In this document: positions 9,186 to 17,330 of the stretch, piece after piece
Layout of the letters: each line of letters opens with the position of its first letter
How positions within the stretch are numbered: the first letter of the stretch is position 1
Source of the DNA: Acidimicrobiales bacterium
GTDB taxonomy: Bacteria > Actinomycetota > Acidimicrobiia > Acidimicrobiales > MedAcidi-G1
Reading direction: 5' to 3'
Assembly (NCBI GenBank): GCA_029245675.1
Contig: JAQWOV010000020.1
Location: 62,001-126,000, forward strand
Length of the DNA stretch: 64,000 nucleotides
Notes under the pieces: generated by a model
Seen by the model: only the letters and a program-made list of their open reading frames with translations
Database searches by the model: none
Told to the model about the DNA's origin: nothing
Program-made: the position numbers and the translations under genes

Positions 9186-10361
9186 CTAGTTGGCAGGGCC
9201 AATAACTATTGAACCGTTATGGCCACCAAAGCCAAAAGAGTTCGACATTGCTGGGGCTGGGTTCCACGCTTTTGCTTCACCTGTCACCAAATTCACTGGA
9301 GGCATATCAGGATCACTGTTGGCGAATCCTGCCGTAGGAGGAATCAGGCCTTTTTGCAGTGCTAGAACCACAGCAACTGCTTCTAGTGCGCCGGCAGCTC
9401 CTAAAGTATGTCCAGTTATGCCTTTGGTTGAAGTAACTAGTGGTCCTTCGGATCCAAATACTTCTGCCATGGCTTGTGCTTCCGCCATGTCATTGAGTGG
9501 AGTGGAAGTTCCATGAGCGTTAATGTGACCAATCTGATCTGGAGTTAATCCAGCTTCCTCGAGGGCGAGCTCAATACACCTTATTGCTCCTACTCCTCCT
9601 GGAGATGGAGCGGTGATGTGATGAGCATCAGCAGTGCTCGCCCCACCCAGAACTTCAGCGTAAATAGTGGCTCCTCGTTCAACTGCGGTATCAAAATTTT
9701 CAAGTATTAAAACTCCAGCGCCTTCACCCATGACAAAGCCATCGCGTTCAGCATCAAAAGGTCGGGAGATCCCACTTGAGGAGAAAGCCGTCATATTGGT
9801 AAATCCAGCAATTGCGATACCGGTGAAAGCGGCCTCAGCTCCACCGGCAACCATTAGATCGCATCGACCTGTTGAAATGAGTCTTGCTGCATTAGTTATG
9901 GCATGAGTACCAGCAGCACAAGCAGTGCAAACATTCTCCGCCGGGCCACAGAGATTGTGTTTCATTGATATGGCAGCGGGAGCGGCATTAGCCATCATCA
10001 TTGGTATTAAGAAAGGAGAAACCCTTCTTTCTCCTTTTTCGACCATCACTTTTATCTGGTCTTCAAAGGTGGCAACCCCGCCAATACCAGTTCCAATCAT
10101 TACTCCCATTCGAAATGGATCTATTTCCGGGGTACCAGAACTTTCAAAAGCCATGTCTGCAGCAGCGATAGCGAACTGGGTGCATCGATCGCTACGTCTA
10201 ATTTCTTTAGGTGAATCAAAATGAGGAGTTGGGTCAAAATCAGTTATGCGTCGTTCACCGACCGGAGCGAGACCACAAAGACCATCCCAAAAAGAATCTA
10301 AGCCGATTCCGCTTGAGGAGACTACTCCCAAGCCGGTAACGGCCACCCGCCGTTTAGTCAT
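9186..10361 (-). CDS. fabF: beta-ketoacyl-ACP synthase II
   Basis: Condensing enzyme that extends acyl-ACP with malonyl-ACP. The 391-residue thiolase fold has the Cys-His-His triad: Cys in NVCTACAAGTHAI, His in NAHGTSTPLND, and His in NSFGFGGHNGS; VAVTGLGVVSSSG opens the protein. It is the last gene of a leftward fabD-fabG-acpP-fabF operon. Its ATG overlaps the acpP stop (TGATG), so enzyme and carrier are coupled. Confidence 0.96.
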   Translation of the reverse strand: MTKRRVAVTGLGVVSSSGIGLDSFWDGLCGLAPVGERRITDFDPTPHFDSPKEIRRSDRCTQFAIAAADMAFESSGTPEIDPFRMGVMIGTGIGGVATFEDQIKVMVEKGERRVSPFLIPMMMANAAPAAISMKHNLCGPAENVCTACAAGTHAITNAARLISTGRCDLMVAGGAEAAFTGIAIAGFTNMTAFSSSGISRPFDAERDGFVMGEGAGVLILENFDTAVERGATIYAEVLGGASTADAHHITAPSPGGVGAIRCIELALEEAGLTPDQIGHINAHGTSTPLNDMAEAQAMAEVFGSEGPLVTSTKGITGHTLGAAGALEAVAVVLALQKGLIPPTAGFANSDPDMPPVNLVTGEAKAWNPAPAMSNSFGFGGHNGSIVIGPAN

Positions 10362-10603
10362 CAGAGTTTGCTTGTTATCAAATTGAAAGCAGCACCGATA
10401 GTGGTAATGCCCTCAAGTTCTTCTTCTTCCACCGTGACGTCAAATTCTTCCTCAAGAGCCATGACTAGCTCGACTAGATCAAGACTGTCTGCGTCAAGAT
10501 CGTCAGCAAAACTGGCCTCCATAGTTACTTGAGCAGCATCTACTGAAAGAACTTCTACTGCACAACTTGAGAATCGTTTAAAATTTTCTTCGCTCACAAT
10601 CAC
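10361..10603 (-). CDS. acpP: acyl carrier protein
   Basis: Carrier of the growing acyl chain. 80 residues, acidic, with the phosphopantetheine serine in [19 protein letters not shown], the canonical DSLD motif. It lies directly upstream of fabF with a one-base stop/start overlap. An 88-base spacer separates it from fabG and contains a 7-base inverted repeat, so acpP-fabF may also have its own promoter, which would suit the high demand for carrier protein. Confidence 0.95.
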   Translation of the reverse strand: MIVSEENFKRFSSCAVEVLSVDAAQVTMEASFADDLDADSLDLVELVMALEEEFDVTVEEEELEGITTIGAAFNLITSKL

Positions 10604-10622
10604 TCCAATATCGTGTTGTTTA

Positions 10623-10643
10623 ATATGGCCATTTTAGCCATAT
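10623..10643. promoter_or_regulatory. inverted repeat in the acpP leader
   Basis: ATATGGC-CATTTTA-GCCATAT is a perfect 7-base inverted repeat, 20 bases before the acpP start. It could be an operator for a fatty-acid regulator (TetR-like FasR/FadR proteins control such operons in actinobacteria) or an mRNA hairpin. No consensus match can be claimed. Confidence 0.35.
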
Positions 10644-10691
10644 AGAGAACATCTTTCGTGTCTCTTGGCTGTTTAAAGTGCGAAATGCAAG

Positions 10692-11438
10692 TTAGCCCAT
10701 GTATAGGCCGCCATCAACTGGTACCACTGCACCAGTTATGTATGAGGCCTTACTTGAAGCAAGGAAAGAAATTAAGTCTGCTACTTCTTCTGGCTTCCCA
10801 AGTCTTCCAAGTGGGACGGCTTCTGCATAAGAGGATTGTTGTTCTTCGGGTAGCGCTGCCAACATGTCGGTCAGAATTGGGCCGGGGGAGACCACATTCA
10901 CAGTGATGCCGCGACTTGCAAATTCCTTGGCCAGAGACCTGCTGAGTCCGACTAGTCCTGCCTTTGAGGCCGCATAGTTGGCTTGTCCAGTTTGGCCTAT
11001 TCTCCCAGCGATTGAAGAAATGAAGATGATACGGCCCCATCGGTTTTTCATCATTCCTTTAGTTGCTCTACGAGCGAGTTTAAAGTTTCCAATTAGGTTA
11101 GTTTCAAGCACAGTAGAGAAATCTTCATCTGACATTCGTAGGACAAGACCATCTCTAGTGATTCCGGCATTTGCTATCAGAATGTCAACAGTGCCTAAAG
11201 TTTCCTCTATTTCTTTGAAGGCAGAGTCGATTTGCTCTGAATCTGTTATGTCGCAACTGACAGCAAAAATATTTGCTTGTTTTATTTCTTCTGGAACTTC
11301 TCCGCGACAGGTGATGGCCACTTTGTTACCTGAATCAGATAAAGAAAGAGCTGTAGCTAAACCTATTCCACGATTACCACCAGTAACCAGAACAACGTGT
11401 TCTTCGTTTGCTCCACTGTGACCCTTGGTGTTCATCAT
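10692..11438 (-). CDS. fabG: 3-oxoacyl-ACP reductase (SDR family)
   Basis: NADPH-dependent reduction of 3-oxoacyl-ACP. 248 residues, Rossmann fold: nucleotide loop TGGNRGIGLA, NAG at about 90 (IANAGITRDGL), catalytic Ser in IIFISSIAGR, and the YAASK active-site motif. VSPGPILTDM and ITGAVVPVDGGLYMG complete the FabG pattern. It is the second gene of the fab operon, 16 bases after fabD. SDR proteins are hard to tell apart by sequence, but the position between fabD and acpP supports FabG. Confidence 0.93.
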   Translation of the reverse strand: MMNTKGHSGANEEHVVLVTGGNRGIGLATALSLSDSGNKVAITCRGEVPEEIKQANIFAVSCDITDSEQIDSAFKEIEETLGTVDILIANAGITRDGLVLRMSDEDFSTVLETNLIGNFKLARRATKGMMKNRWGRIIFISSIAGRIGQTGQANYAASKAGLVGLSRSLAKEFASRGITVNVVSPGPILTDMLAALPEEQQSSYAEAVPLGRLGKPEEVADLISFLASSKASYITGAVVPVDGGLYMG

Positions 11439-11454
11439 TGTCTCCTTAGAGGAC

Positions 11455-12639
11455 CTAGTTTTGCACTACTAGCCACGCGATAGGTTGGCTAGTAGTTACT
11501 CTTTCGGTGTCTACTGCAAGCCAGCCTTGCAGTAGACCAGAAAAAGCAGACCTGATTTCTTCATTTCCAACTTTCCCTAGTAAGTCTCCGACACTAATCG
11601 GGTTTCCGATTTTAAGGCCTTCCTTAGGGGTAAAGATTCCAGCCCCCGGGCTCACGATCAATCGTTCCGTAGCGTAAAGATGCTCTCCTTCAGGGGACTC
11701 TTCAATAGAGTCAGAAGGTAAGGGGCCAGCAAGGGATTCAAGAAGAGAGTCAAGGTCTTCTGGAGTATTGATTGCATATCTGCTTGCATTTTTGACACAT
11801 CTTTTAACTAATCCAGTGAGGACTTTTCCAGGTCCCAGTTCAATGAAAGTCAGAAATCCTCTGTCTTCAAGAGTCCCGAGGCTTTGATGCCATCGCACCG
11901 GGCTTGAAAGCTGGGCATTCATTAAAGCCCTCCAGGTTTCAGGGTTTTCATGTGACATGCCATCAACATTTGCTACAACGATTCCCTGAGGCGGGCGAAT
12001 ATCGGTTTCTTCGATGGCTGCGGATAAACGTTCACGAGCGGAATTCATGAAAGGAGTGTGAAATGCGCCAGAGACTTCAAGTGGAGTAACTCGTTTTGCT
12101 CCGCCGTTCTTTGCTGCTTCTCCTGCTTTTTCCACTCCAGTTGGACTTCCAGCTATAACTACTTGACCTGGGGCGTTGTAGTTAGCCACCCAGACGTCAT
12201 CATCTAAAGCGGAACAAATTTCTTCAACTTTTTCATCGGCGATTCCGAGAACGGCTGCCATGGTTCCAGTTTGATTTGTTGTGGATTCATGCATAGCAGA
12301 GCCGCGCTCTAGAACAAGACGAATCCCATCTTCAAAGTCAATTGCTCCACTAGCGGTAAGTGCGCTGTATTCACCAAGACTGTGTCCTGCATGACCGGCA
12401 GCATCAACACCCACTCTCTCTACAGCATCAAGAATAATCATGCTCAATAAGTAAGTTGAAATTTGAGCATTGTGTGTTTGACGTAATTCATCGGCATCTG
12501 CTTCAAGTAGAAGATGTCCCAAATCAAATTTTACTATTTCTGAAGCCTCGTTGACTAACCCCCAAGAGGGGTGCTTAGCCCAAGAACTGCCCATACCTGG
12601 TTGTTGGGAACCTTGACCTGAATAAGTAAAAGCAATCAT
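11455..12639 (-). CDS. fabD: malonyl-CoA:ACP transacylase with a C-terminal lipoyl-like extension
   Basis: Moves malonyl groups from CoA to ACP. Residues 1-300 are a complete FabD: FTYSGQGSQQPGMG at the start, nucleophile Ser87 in GHSLGEYSA, His194 in GAFHTPFM, and ELGPGKVLTGL near 270. The protein has 394 residues against about 310 for FabD. The extra 325-394 looks like a biotin/lipoyl barrel-sandwich fold (SVGDLLGKV, IRSAFSGLLQGWLAVDTERV, QPIAWLV) but has no modifiable lysine at its turn. I start it at the ATG at 12639, which has GGAG about 11 bases upstream; an in-frame ATG at 12690 would add 17 residues absent from the family. Confidence 0.9.
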   Translation of the reverse strand: MIAFTYSGQGSQQPGMGSSWAKHPSWGLVNEASEIVKFDLGHLLLEADADELRQTHNAQISTYLLSMIILDAVERVGVDAAGHAGHSLGEYSALTASGAIDFEDGIRLVLERGSAMHESTTNQTGTMAAVLGIADEKVEEICSALDDDVWVANYNAPGQVVIAGSPTGVEKAGEAAKNGGAKRVTPLEVSGAFHTPFMNSARERLSAAIEETDIRPPQGIVVANVDGMSHENPETWRALMNAQLSSPVRWHQSLGTLEDRGFLTFIELGPGKVLTGLVKRCVKNASRYAINTPEDLDSLLESLAGPLPSDSIEESPEGEHLYATERLIVSPGAGIFTPKEGLKIGNPISVGDLLGKVGNEEIRSAFSGLLQGWLAVDTERVTTSQPIAWLVVQN

Positions 12640-12780
12640 AAATGAAGTGACTCCGACCAGTGACAATACACCGGTACTTGTACTAAACATTACTTCATAA
12701 ATTGGAAATAAGTGAAATAAATCAAATTCTACATAGAATCATTTCCTTCCAAGAGCGACGATAAGATTCTCAGGAGTCAT

Positions 12781-12867
12781 GCCCGGGTGGCGGAATTGGC
12801 AGACGCGGAGGATTCAAAATCCTTTGGCCGAAAGGTCGTGCGGGTTCAAGTCCCGCCCCGGGCACCA
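12781..12867 (+). tRNA. tRNA-Leu (anticodon CAA), CCA encoded
   Basis: A class II tRNA with acceptor stem GCCCGGG/CCCGGGC, D-stem GCG/CGC, anticodon stem GAGGA/TCCTT, 7-base loop TTCAAAA with anticodon CAA at 12815-12817, a variable arm (TTGGCCGAAAGGTC region), T-loop GGTTCAAGTCCC and an encoded CCA. It reads UUG leucine codons. Confidence 0.96.
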
Positions 12868-12923
12868 AATTTACATAAAATCACTATGCGTTGACCTCAG
12901 GGATCAGTAATGGGAATAGTTTG

Positions 12924-13229
12924 ATGAAATACACAGTTGTAGAAAGACAACTTAAAGAAGTGGGTAAAAGGATTTCACGTTATAAAGATGAATTAGCTAT
13001 AGCGGATGAACAATTGAATCATCTTCAAGACGAAGCTACAGATGCTCGGATGAGGTCACTGGTTTCTGAAACAGCTATTGCCGATCAGGACCGTAGAGAA
13101 GTTGGCCAGCAAGTTGAATCTATGAATCGTCACTATCAGTATTTAATCTCAGAAATCAAGAATCTTGAAGAACGCCAAGACCAGTTATTAGAGAAGATTT
13201 CCAAGGCGACGGCAGGTAGGGAACTATGA
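12924..13229 (+). CDS. small coiled-coil protein of unknown function
   Basis: A 101-residue, highly charged protein predicted to be almost entirely alpha-helical coiled coil: heptad-like spacing of L/I/V through KEVGKRISRYKDELAIADEQL and ISEIKNLEERQDQLLEKI. No enzyme motif, signal peptide or membrane segment is visible. I start at the ATG at 12924; an in-frame TTG at 12891 would add 11 residues. Its stop overlaps the start of the ANTAR regulator (ATGA), so the two are made together. A structural or adaptor role for the regulator is possible but is a guess from position. Confidence 0.75.
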   Translation: MKYTVVERQLKEVGKRISRYKDELAIADEQLNHLQDEATDARMRSLVSETAIADQDRREVGQQVESMNRHYQYLISEIKNLEERQDQLLEKISKATAGREL

Positions 13230-13792
13230 CCACTGTAGTGATAGCAGAGGATGAAGCAATCATTAGATTGGACTTGAAAGAGACTTTAGAGAGCGAAGGA
13301 TATGAGGTTGTTGGCGACACTGGACGCGGCGACCACGTACTCGATTTAGTGGCCGAGCATGACCCTGACATCGTGATAGTAGATATTAAGATGCCTGGAC
13401 TTGATGGCTTGGAAGTGGCGAAGCGCATATCTAACTCACATGATGCTGCGGTGATAGTTCTTACAGCTTTTAGTCAAAGAGATTTAATTGACAGAGCAGT
13501 TGAAGCAGGGGTGTTGGGTTATTTAGTCAAACCATTTCAAAAATCAGATTTGATACCTGCAGTAGAAGTAGCTTGCGCTCGGCATCGGGAAATAAAAGAA
13601 ATAACCGGAAAGGCTGAAACTTTTGCTGAACGTCTGGAAACTCGGAAGGTTATTGATAAAGCAAAGAGTTTCCTAATGAACCAAAAAGGTTTAAGCGAGG
13701 AAGAAGCATTTCGGTTTATTCAGACAACAGCCATGGACGGGCGAAGAAGCATGCTGGAAGTTTCTAAAAAAATTCTTGACGAAAGCCAGTAA
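13226..13792 (+). CDS. pdtaR: ANTAR-domain response regulator (PdtaR/AmiR-NasT type)
   Basis: Phosphorylation-dependent antiterminator of 188 residues. The receiver domain is at about 3-120, with acidic pocket E8-D9, phospho-acceptor D53 in VIVDIKMPG, and Lys102 in LVKPFQKSD. The ANTAR RNA-binding domain at about 128-185 shows the helical pattern VIDKAKSFLMNQKGLSEEEAF ... ARR-like DGRRSMLEVSKKIL. ANTAR proteins bind paired RNA hairpins to prevent termination. Its place just before polA matches Rv1626 (pdtaR) near Rv1629 (polA) in M. tuberculosis. No dedicated sensor kinase is adjacent. Confidence 0.9.
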   Translation: MTTVVIAEDEAIIRLDLKETLESEGYEVVGDTGRGDHVLDLVAEHDPDIVIVDIKMPGLDGLEVAKRISNSHDAAVIVLTAFSQRDLIDRAVEAGVLGYLVKPFQKSDLIPAVEVACARHREIKEITGKAETFAERLETRKVIDKAKSFLMNQKGLSEEEAFRFIQTTAMDGRRSMLEVSKKILDESQ

Positions 13793-13844
13793 TTCGGTCT
13801 TCTATAGTTTCCTTTCGGCTGATCTCGCCAAGTAAGGTCATGGA

Positions 13845-16505
13845 GTGTCTAAATTTCTTCTCATAGATGGAAACTCGTTGACTTATCGGGCGTTCTTTGC
13901 ATTGCCTGACGATATGACAACTTCTTCAGGTCAAGTAACGAATGCTTTACATGGTTTCACGATGATGCTTGCAACACTACTCAGAGACCACCAACCCGAC
14001 GGACTAGCAGTCGCTTTTGATCGCCCAGAAAAAACTTTCAGACATGAACGTCTTTCCTCCTATAAAGCGAATCGAGAAAAGCAACCAGACATCCTCTATG
14101 AACAATTAGCGCTCGTAAGGGAGATCGTTGAATCGCTTGGTATGTGTGTTGTAGATGCAAAAGGTTTTGAAGCCGACGATGTTCTCGCAACACTGGCCAG
14201 CCTGGTTAAAGATTCAAAGGAAGAAGCAATCATTGTTACAGGCGACCGGGATAGCTATCAGCTGGTAGAAGACCCACATGTCAGAGTGCTTTACAACAAA
14301 CGAGGCGTGTCTGACTATGCCCTGTATGACGAAGAGGGGATAAAAGAAAGAACAGGAGTCAGCCCAAAAGATTACGTATCCTACGCTGCATTACGAGGAG
14401 ACACTTCAGACAATCTTCCTGGTGTTCCAGGCGTCGGAGAAAAGACTGCAGCAAAATTGATTAACGCATATGGTGGCCTAGAAGGAGTTTTGCAGGCCGC
14501 TGCCGACCAAACTCCTAAATTAAGACAGAATTTAGAAGAAAGCGGAGATCTTGTTCGGTTGAATTCAGAAATGATGGAACTAGTTCGAGACGTTCCACTT
14601 CACTTGACATTAGATGAACTTCGTCTCAAATCACCAAATGTTGAGAGAGCATCTGAACTGTTTAGTTCTCTTGAATTAAACAAGTCACGAGACCAACTTG
14701 GTGCCATCCTCGGAATTGAATCTTGGGGAGGGGAAAACACGAAACCTATAGAAGTAAAAGAATTAACACCTATTGAGCCCTCAACGCTCAATGATCTGGT
14801 CGAAAGCATTCCTAAAAATAAGATTTTGAGCATCGGAGTGGGAGAAAGTGCTTCTGATGGGATCACCATTTTCTTCGGAGATAAAGCTGACGATGCCCAA
14901 GTATTTTGGCTTGCCTCTGAAACTCTAAAGGACCCAAAGGTAAATAAAGAGCTGAACTCTTTATTTGGTGATGAAGGGCCAGGAATAGCGACTCACGATA
15001 TTAAATCTTTGATAAAGATTCTTCGCTCTAACCAAATATCTTCACCTCACATAACTTTAGATACGGAATTGGCGGGGTACCTGCTCGATCCAGCAGATGA
15101 AAACACGGATCTTCCAGGACTTTTAGAACGTCACACTTCATGGGAAATTGAAACAACCGGTTCACCTGAAGGTCAACTTTCTCTTGGTGATGACAATACA
15201 GATGCCGAAAATTTTCTTGCACAGAAAGCAGTTGCTGTTAGTTTACTCATTGATCCGCTTTCAAGAGCGCTCGCTTCCCAGAATCTAGAGAGTTTGAACA
15301 CAGAGATTGAACTTCCCCTTGCGAGAGTTCTAGTAAAGATGGAAGAACTTGGAATAGGGGTAAATGTTCCAGAACTAAAGAGACTGCGTGACGATCTCAC
15401 TAAACAATGTGCCAAATATCGCGAAGAGATACATGAAATTGCAGGAATGGAATTCAATGTAAATTCCACTAAGCAATTAAGGGAAGTGCTTTTTGAAAAG
15501 TTGGGCTTGACTCCCGGAAAGAAAACCAAGACAGGGTTTTCAACGAATGCAGCAACACTTGAGCGCCTTAGAAGTGAGCATCCAATAATTGAGAAGATAC
15601 TTTCTTACAGAGAAGTTGAAAAGTTACGTTCTACCTATGGGGAAGGATTATTGAGTTCGGTCGGTGCCGAAGACCGAATACGAGCTACGTTCAAACAAAC
15701 AGTTGCACGAACAGGAAGACTCAGTTCTGATGCGCCCAATTTGCATAACATCCCTGTCCGGACAGAAGCAGGTCGCGCTTTTCGTAAGGCATTTGTTCCT
15801 GCTGAAAGCTTCTCGCTTTTAGTTGCTGATTACAATCAAATTGAATTGAGATGTATCGCTCACTTAGCTGAGGATCCAGGTCTCATACGGGCTTTCGAAG
15901 CGGGAGAAGATGTCCATACTTCGGTAGCAGCGCAAGTGTGGAATCTAGACCTTTCAGAAGTCGATTATGAAACAAGATCTCGCGCGAAAATGGTTTCATA
16001 TGGTCTGGCCTATGGGATGGAGGCTTATGGGTTGGCCCAACGATTGGATATTCCTCGTGAAGAAGCATCAGGTATTCTCACCGCTTTTTTTGATGCATTT
16101 CCTGCAGTGAGAGAGTACATGGATCGCTCAATAGAAGAAGCACGAAAAAAGGGTTACACAGAGACACTTTTTGGTCGCCGTCGGCGTATACCCGAACTCT
16201 CTTCTTCTAACTTTAATGTGCGTCAGGCTGGAGAGCGTCAAGCAATGAATTCTGCTATTCAAGGGTTAGCGGCAGATATTTTCAAAGTGGCTCTCATCGG
16301 AATAGACGAGCACATTGAAAAACAATCTTTAGGGAGTCGCCTCATTTTACAAGTTCACGATGAAGTGATCCTCGAAGTTCCTTCCGAAGAAGAAGACCAT
16401 GTTTTAGAAAAAGTTCCAGAAATAATGAAAAATGCTTATGACCTGAGAGTGGACTTAGAAGTAAACATGTCCTTCGGGTCAACATGGGCGGACGCCAAAG
16501 GGTGA
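13845..16505 (+). CDS. polA: DNA polymerase I, proofreading domain degenerate
   Basis: Repair and Okazaki-fragment polymerase of 886 residues. The 5'-3' exonuclease domain (about 1-290) has the flap-nuclease signatures LLIDGNSLTYRAFFALP, AFDRPEKTFRHE, GFEADDVLATLA, VTGDRDSYQLV and the helix-hairpin-helix PGVPGVGEKTAAKL. The central 3'-5' exonuclease-like domain lacks the D-x-E pair where it should lie (near LSIGVGESASDG), so proofreading is probably lost, as in other actinobacterial and Taq-like enzymes. The polymerase has motif A (VADYNQIELR, near residue 660), motif B (AKMVSYGLAYGM) and motif C (VHDEVILEV). The start is a GTG. Confidence 0.96.
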   Translation: MSKFLLIDGNSLTYRAFFALPDDMTTSSGQVTNALHGFTMMLATLLRDHQPDGLAVAFDRPEKTFRHERLSSYKANREKQPDILYEQLALVREIVESLGMCVVDAKGFEADDVLATLASLVKDSKEEAIIVTGDRDSYQLVEDPHVRVLYNKRGVSDYALYDEEGIKERTGVSPKDYVSYAALRGDTSDNLPGVPGVGEKTAAKLINAYGGLEGVLQAAADQTPKLRQNLEESGDLVRLNSEMMELVRDVPLHLTLDELRLKSPNVERASELFSSLELNKSRDQLGAILGIESWGGENTKPIEVKELTPIEPSTLNDLVESIPKNKILSIGVGESASDGITIFFGDKADDAQVFWLASETLKDPKVNKELNSLFGDEGPGIATHDIKSLIKILRSNQISSPHITLDTELAGYLLDPADENTDLPGLLERHTSWEIETTGSPEGQLSLGDDNTDAENFLAQKAVAVSLLIDPLSRALASQNLESLNTEIELPLARVLVKMEELGIGVNVPELKRLRDDLTKQCAKYREEIHEIAGMEFNVNSTKQLREVLFEKLGLTPGKKTKTGFSTNAATLERLRSEHPIIEKILSYREVEKLRSTYGEGLLSSVGAEDRIRATFKQTVARTGRLSSDAPNLHNIPVRTEAGRAFRKAFVPAESFSLLVADYNQIELRCIAHLAEDPGLIRAFEAGEDVHTSVAAQVWNLDLSEVDYETRSRAKMVSYGLAYGMEAYGLAQRLDIPREEASGILTAFFDAFPAVREYMDRSIEEARKKGYTETLFGRRRRIPELSSSNFNVRQAGERQAMNSAIQGLAADIFKVALIGIDEHIEKQSLGSRLILQVHDEVILEVPSEEEDHVLEKVPEIMKNAYDLRVDLEVNMSFGSTWADAKG

Positions 16506-17254
16506 AAAAGAAACACTGGTTCGAAGAGATAGCCGAGCATCTAGGACCTACTTATCTTCGCTACTCATTCACTTACGGCACGACTCAAGAAGTTGACACT
16601 TTGATGAGCGTCTTAGCTCTCGACCCGGGAGACAGCCTCCTTGATGTTGGATGTGGTCCAGGTCGTCATGCTCATGAGTTCGCTTCAAGAGGAATCAACG
16701 TTACAGGTCTAGACATTTCAGAAGATTTCATCCATCTCGCAAATCTGAAGGCTTCTGAGAACGCTTCTTTTGTGTGTGGTGATGCAAGAGATATGCCCTA
16801 TATGGAAGAGTTTGATGCAGTCATTTCACTTTGTCAGGGAGCATTTGGCTTAGCTGGAGGCCCCACACTCCAAAACTCGAAAGGAGATCCAGATGGAGCG
16901 ATTCTTTCTTGCATGTCTCGAGCTTTAAAACCAGGGAAAAAATTAGCACTTAGCGCCTTTTCTTCATATTTTCAAATTCGGTATTTGAATGAAAATACGA
17001 CATTTAATGCAGAAACAGGGATAAACCATGAAACCACCTTTGTTAAAAATGAAGAGGGCGAGTCAATGGAGACAGAGTTGTGGACCTCTTGCTTTACCCC
17101 TCGAGAACTCCGTCTGCTCGCCGCTAATGCAGGACTTGAAGTAGAAGAAATATGGTCTGTTGATCCTGGAGATTATACGAAGCGTGTTCCTGACCTAGAA
17201 CACGCCGAATATTTACTTATTGCGCATCGTCCAAATAATGGGGAGAAGAAATAA
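16484..17254 (+). CDS. class I SAM-dependent methyltransferase
   Basis: Rossmann-fold methyltransferase of 256 residues. The SAM-binding motif I is LLDVGCGPGRHAHEFA, followed by VTGLDISEDFI (motif post-I, acidic residue) and CGDARDMPY; the rest fits Methyltransf_11/25 proteins. The substrate is not recognisable. The ATG at 16484 overlaps polA by 22 bases; a GTG at 16502 overlapping the polA stop as GTGA is an equally reasonable start. It lies between polA and rpsA. Confidence 0.8.
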   Translation: MGGRQRVKKKHWFEEIAEHLGPTYLRYSFTYGTTQEVDTLMSVLALDPGDSLLDVGCGPGRHAHEFASRGINVTGLDISEDFIHLANLKASENASFVCGDARDMPYMEEFDAVISLCQGAFGLAGGPTLQNSKGDPDGAILSCMSRALKPGKKLALSAFSSYFQIRYLNENTTFNAETGINHETTFVKNEEGESMETELWTSCFTPRELRLLAANAGLEVEEIWSVDPGDYTKRVPDLEHAEYLLIAHRPNNGEKK

Positions 17255-17330
17255 GGAGCCGATAGGCTTATCTCGCTCACCAAATATGGTGTGGCCCGTA
17301 TCCGACTATTACCTATCCGACGAGAAGAAC

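Noticed and set aside
12640-12690. Longer FabD N-terminus starting at 12690
   Set aside because: The 17 extra residues do not match the family, and the ATG at 12639 directly precedes the conserved FTYSGQGSQ with GGAG upstream.
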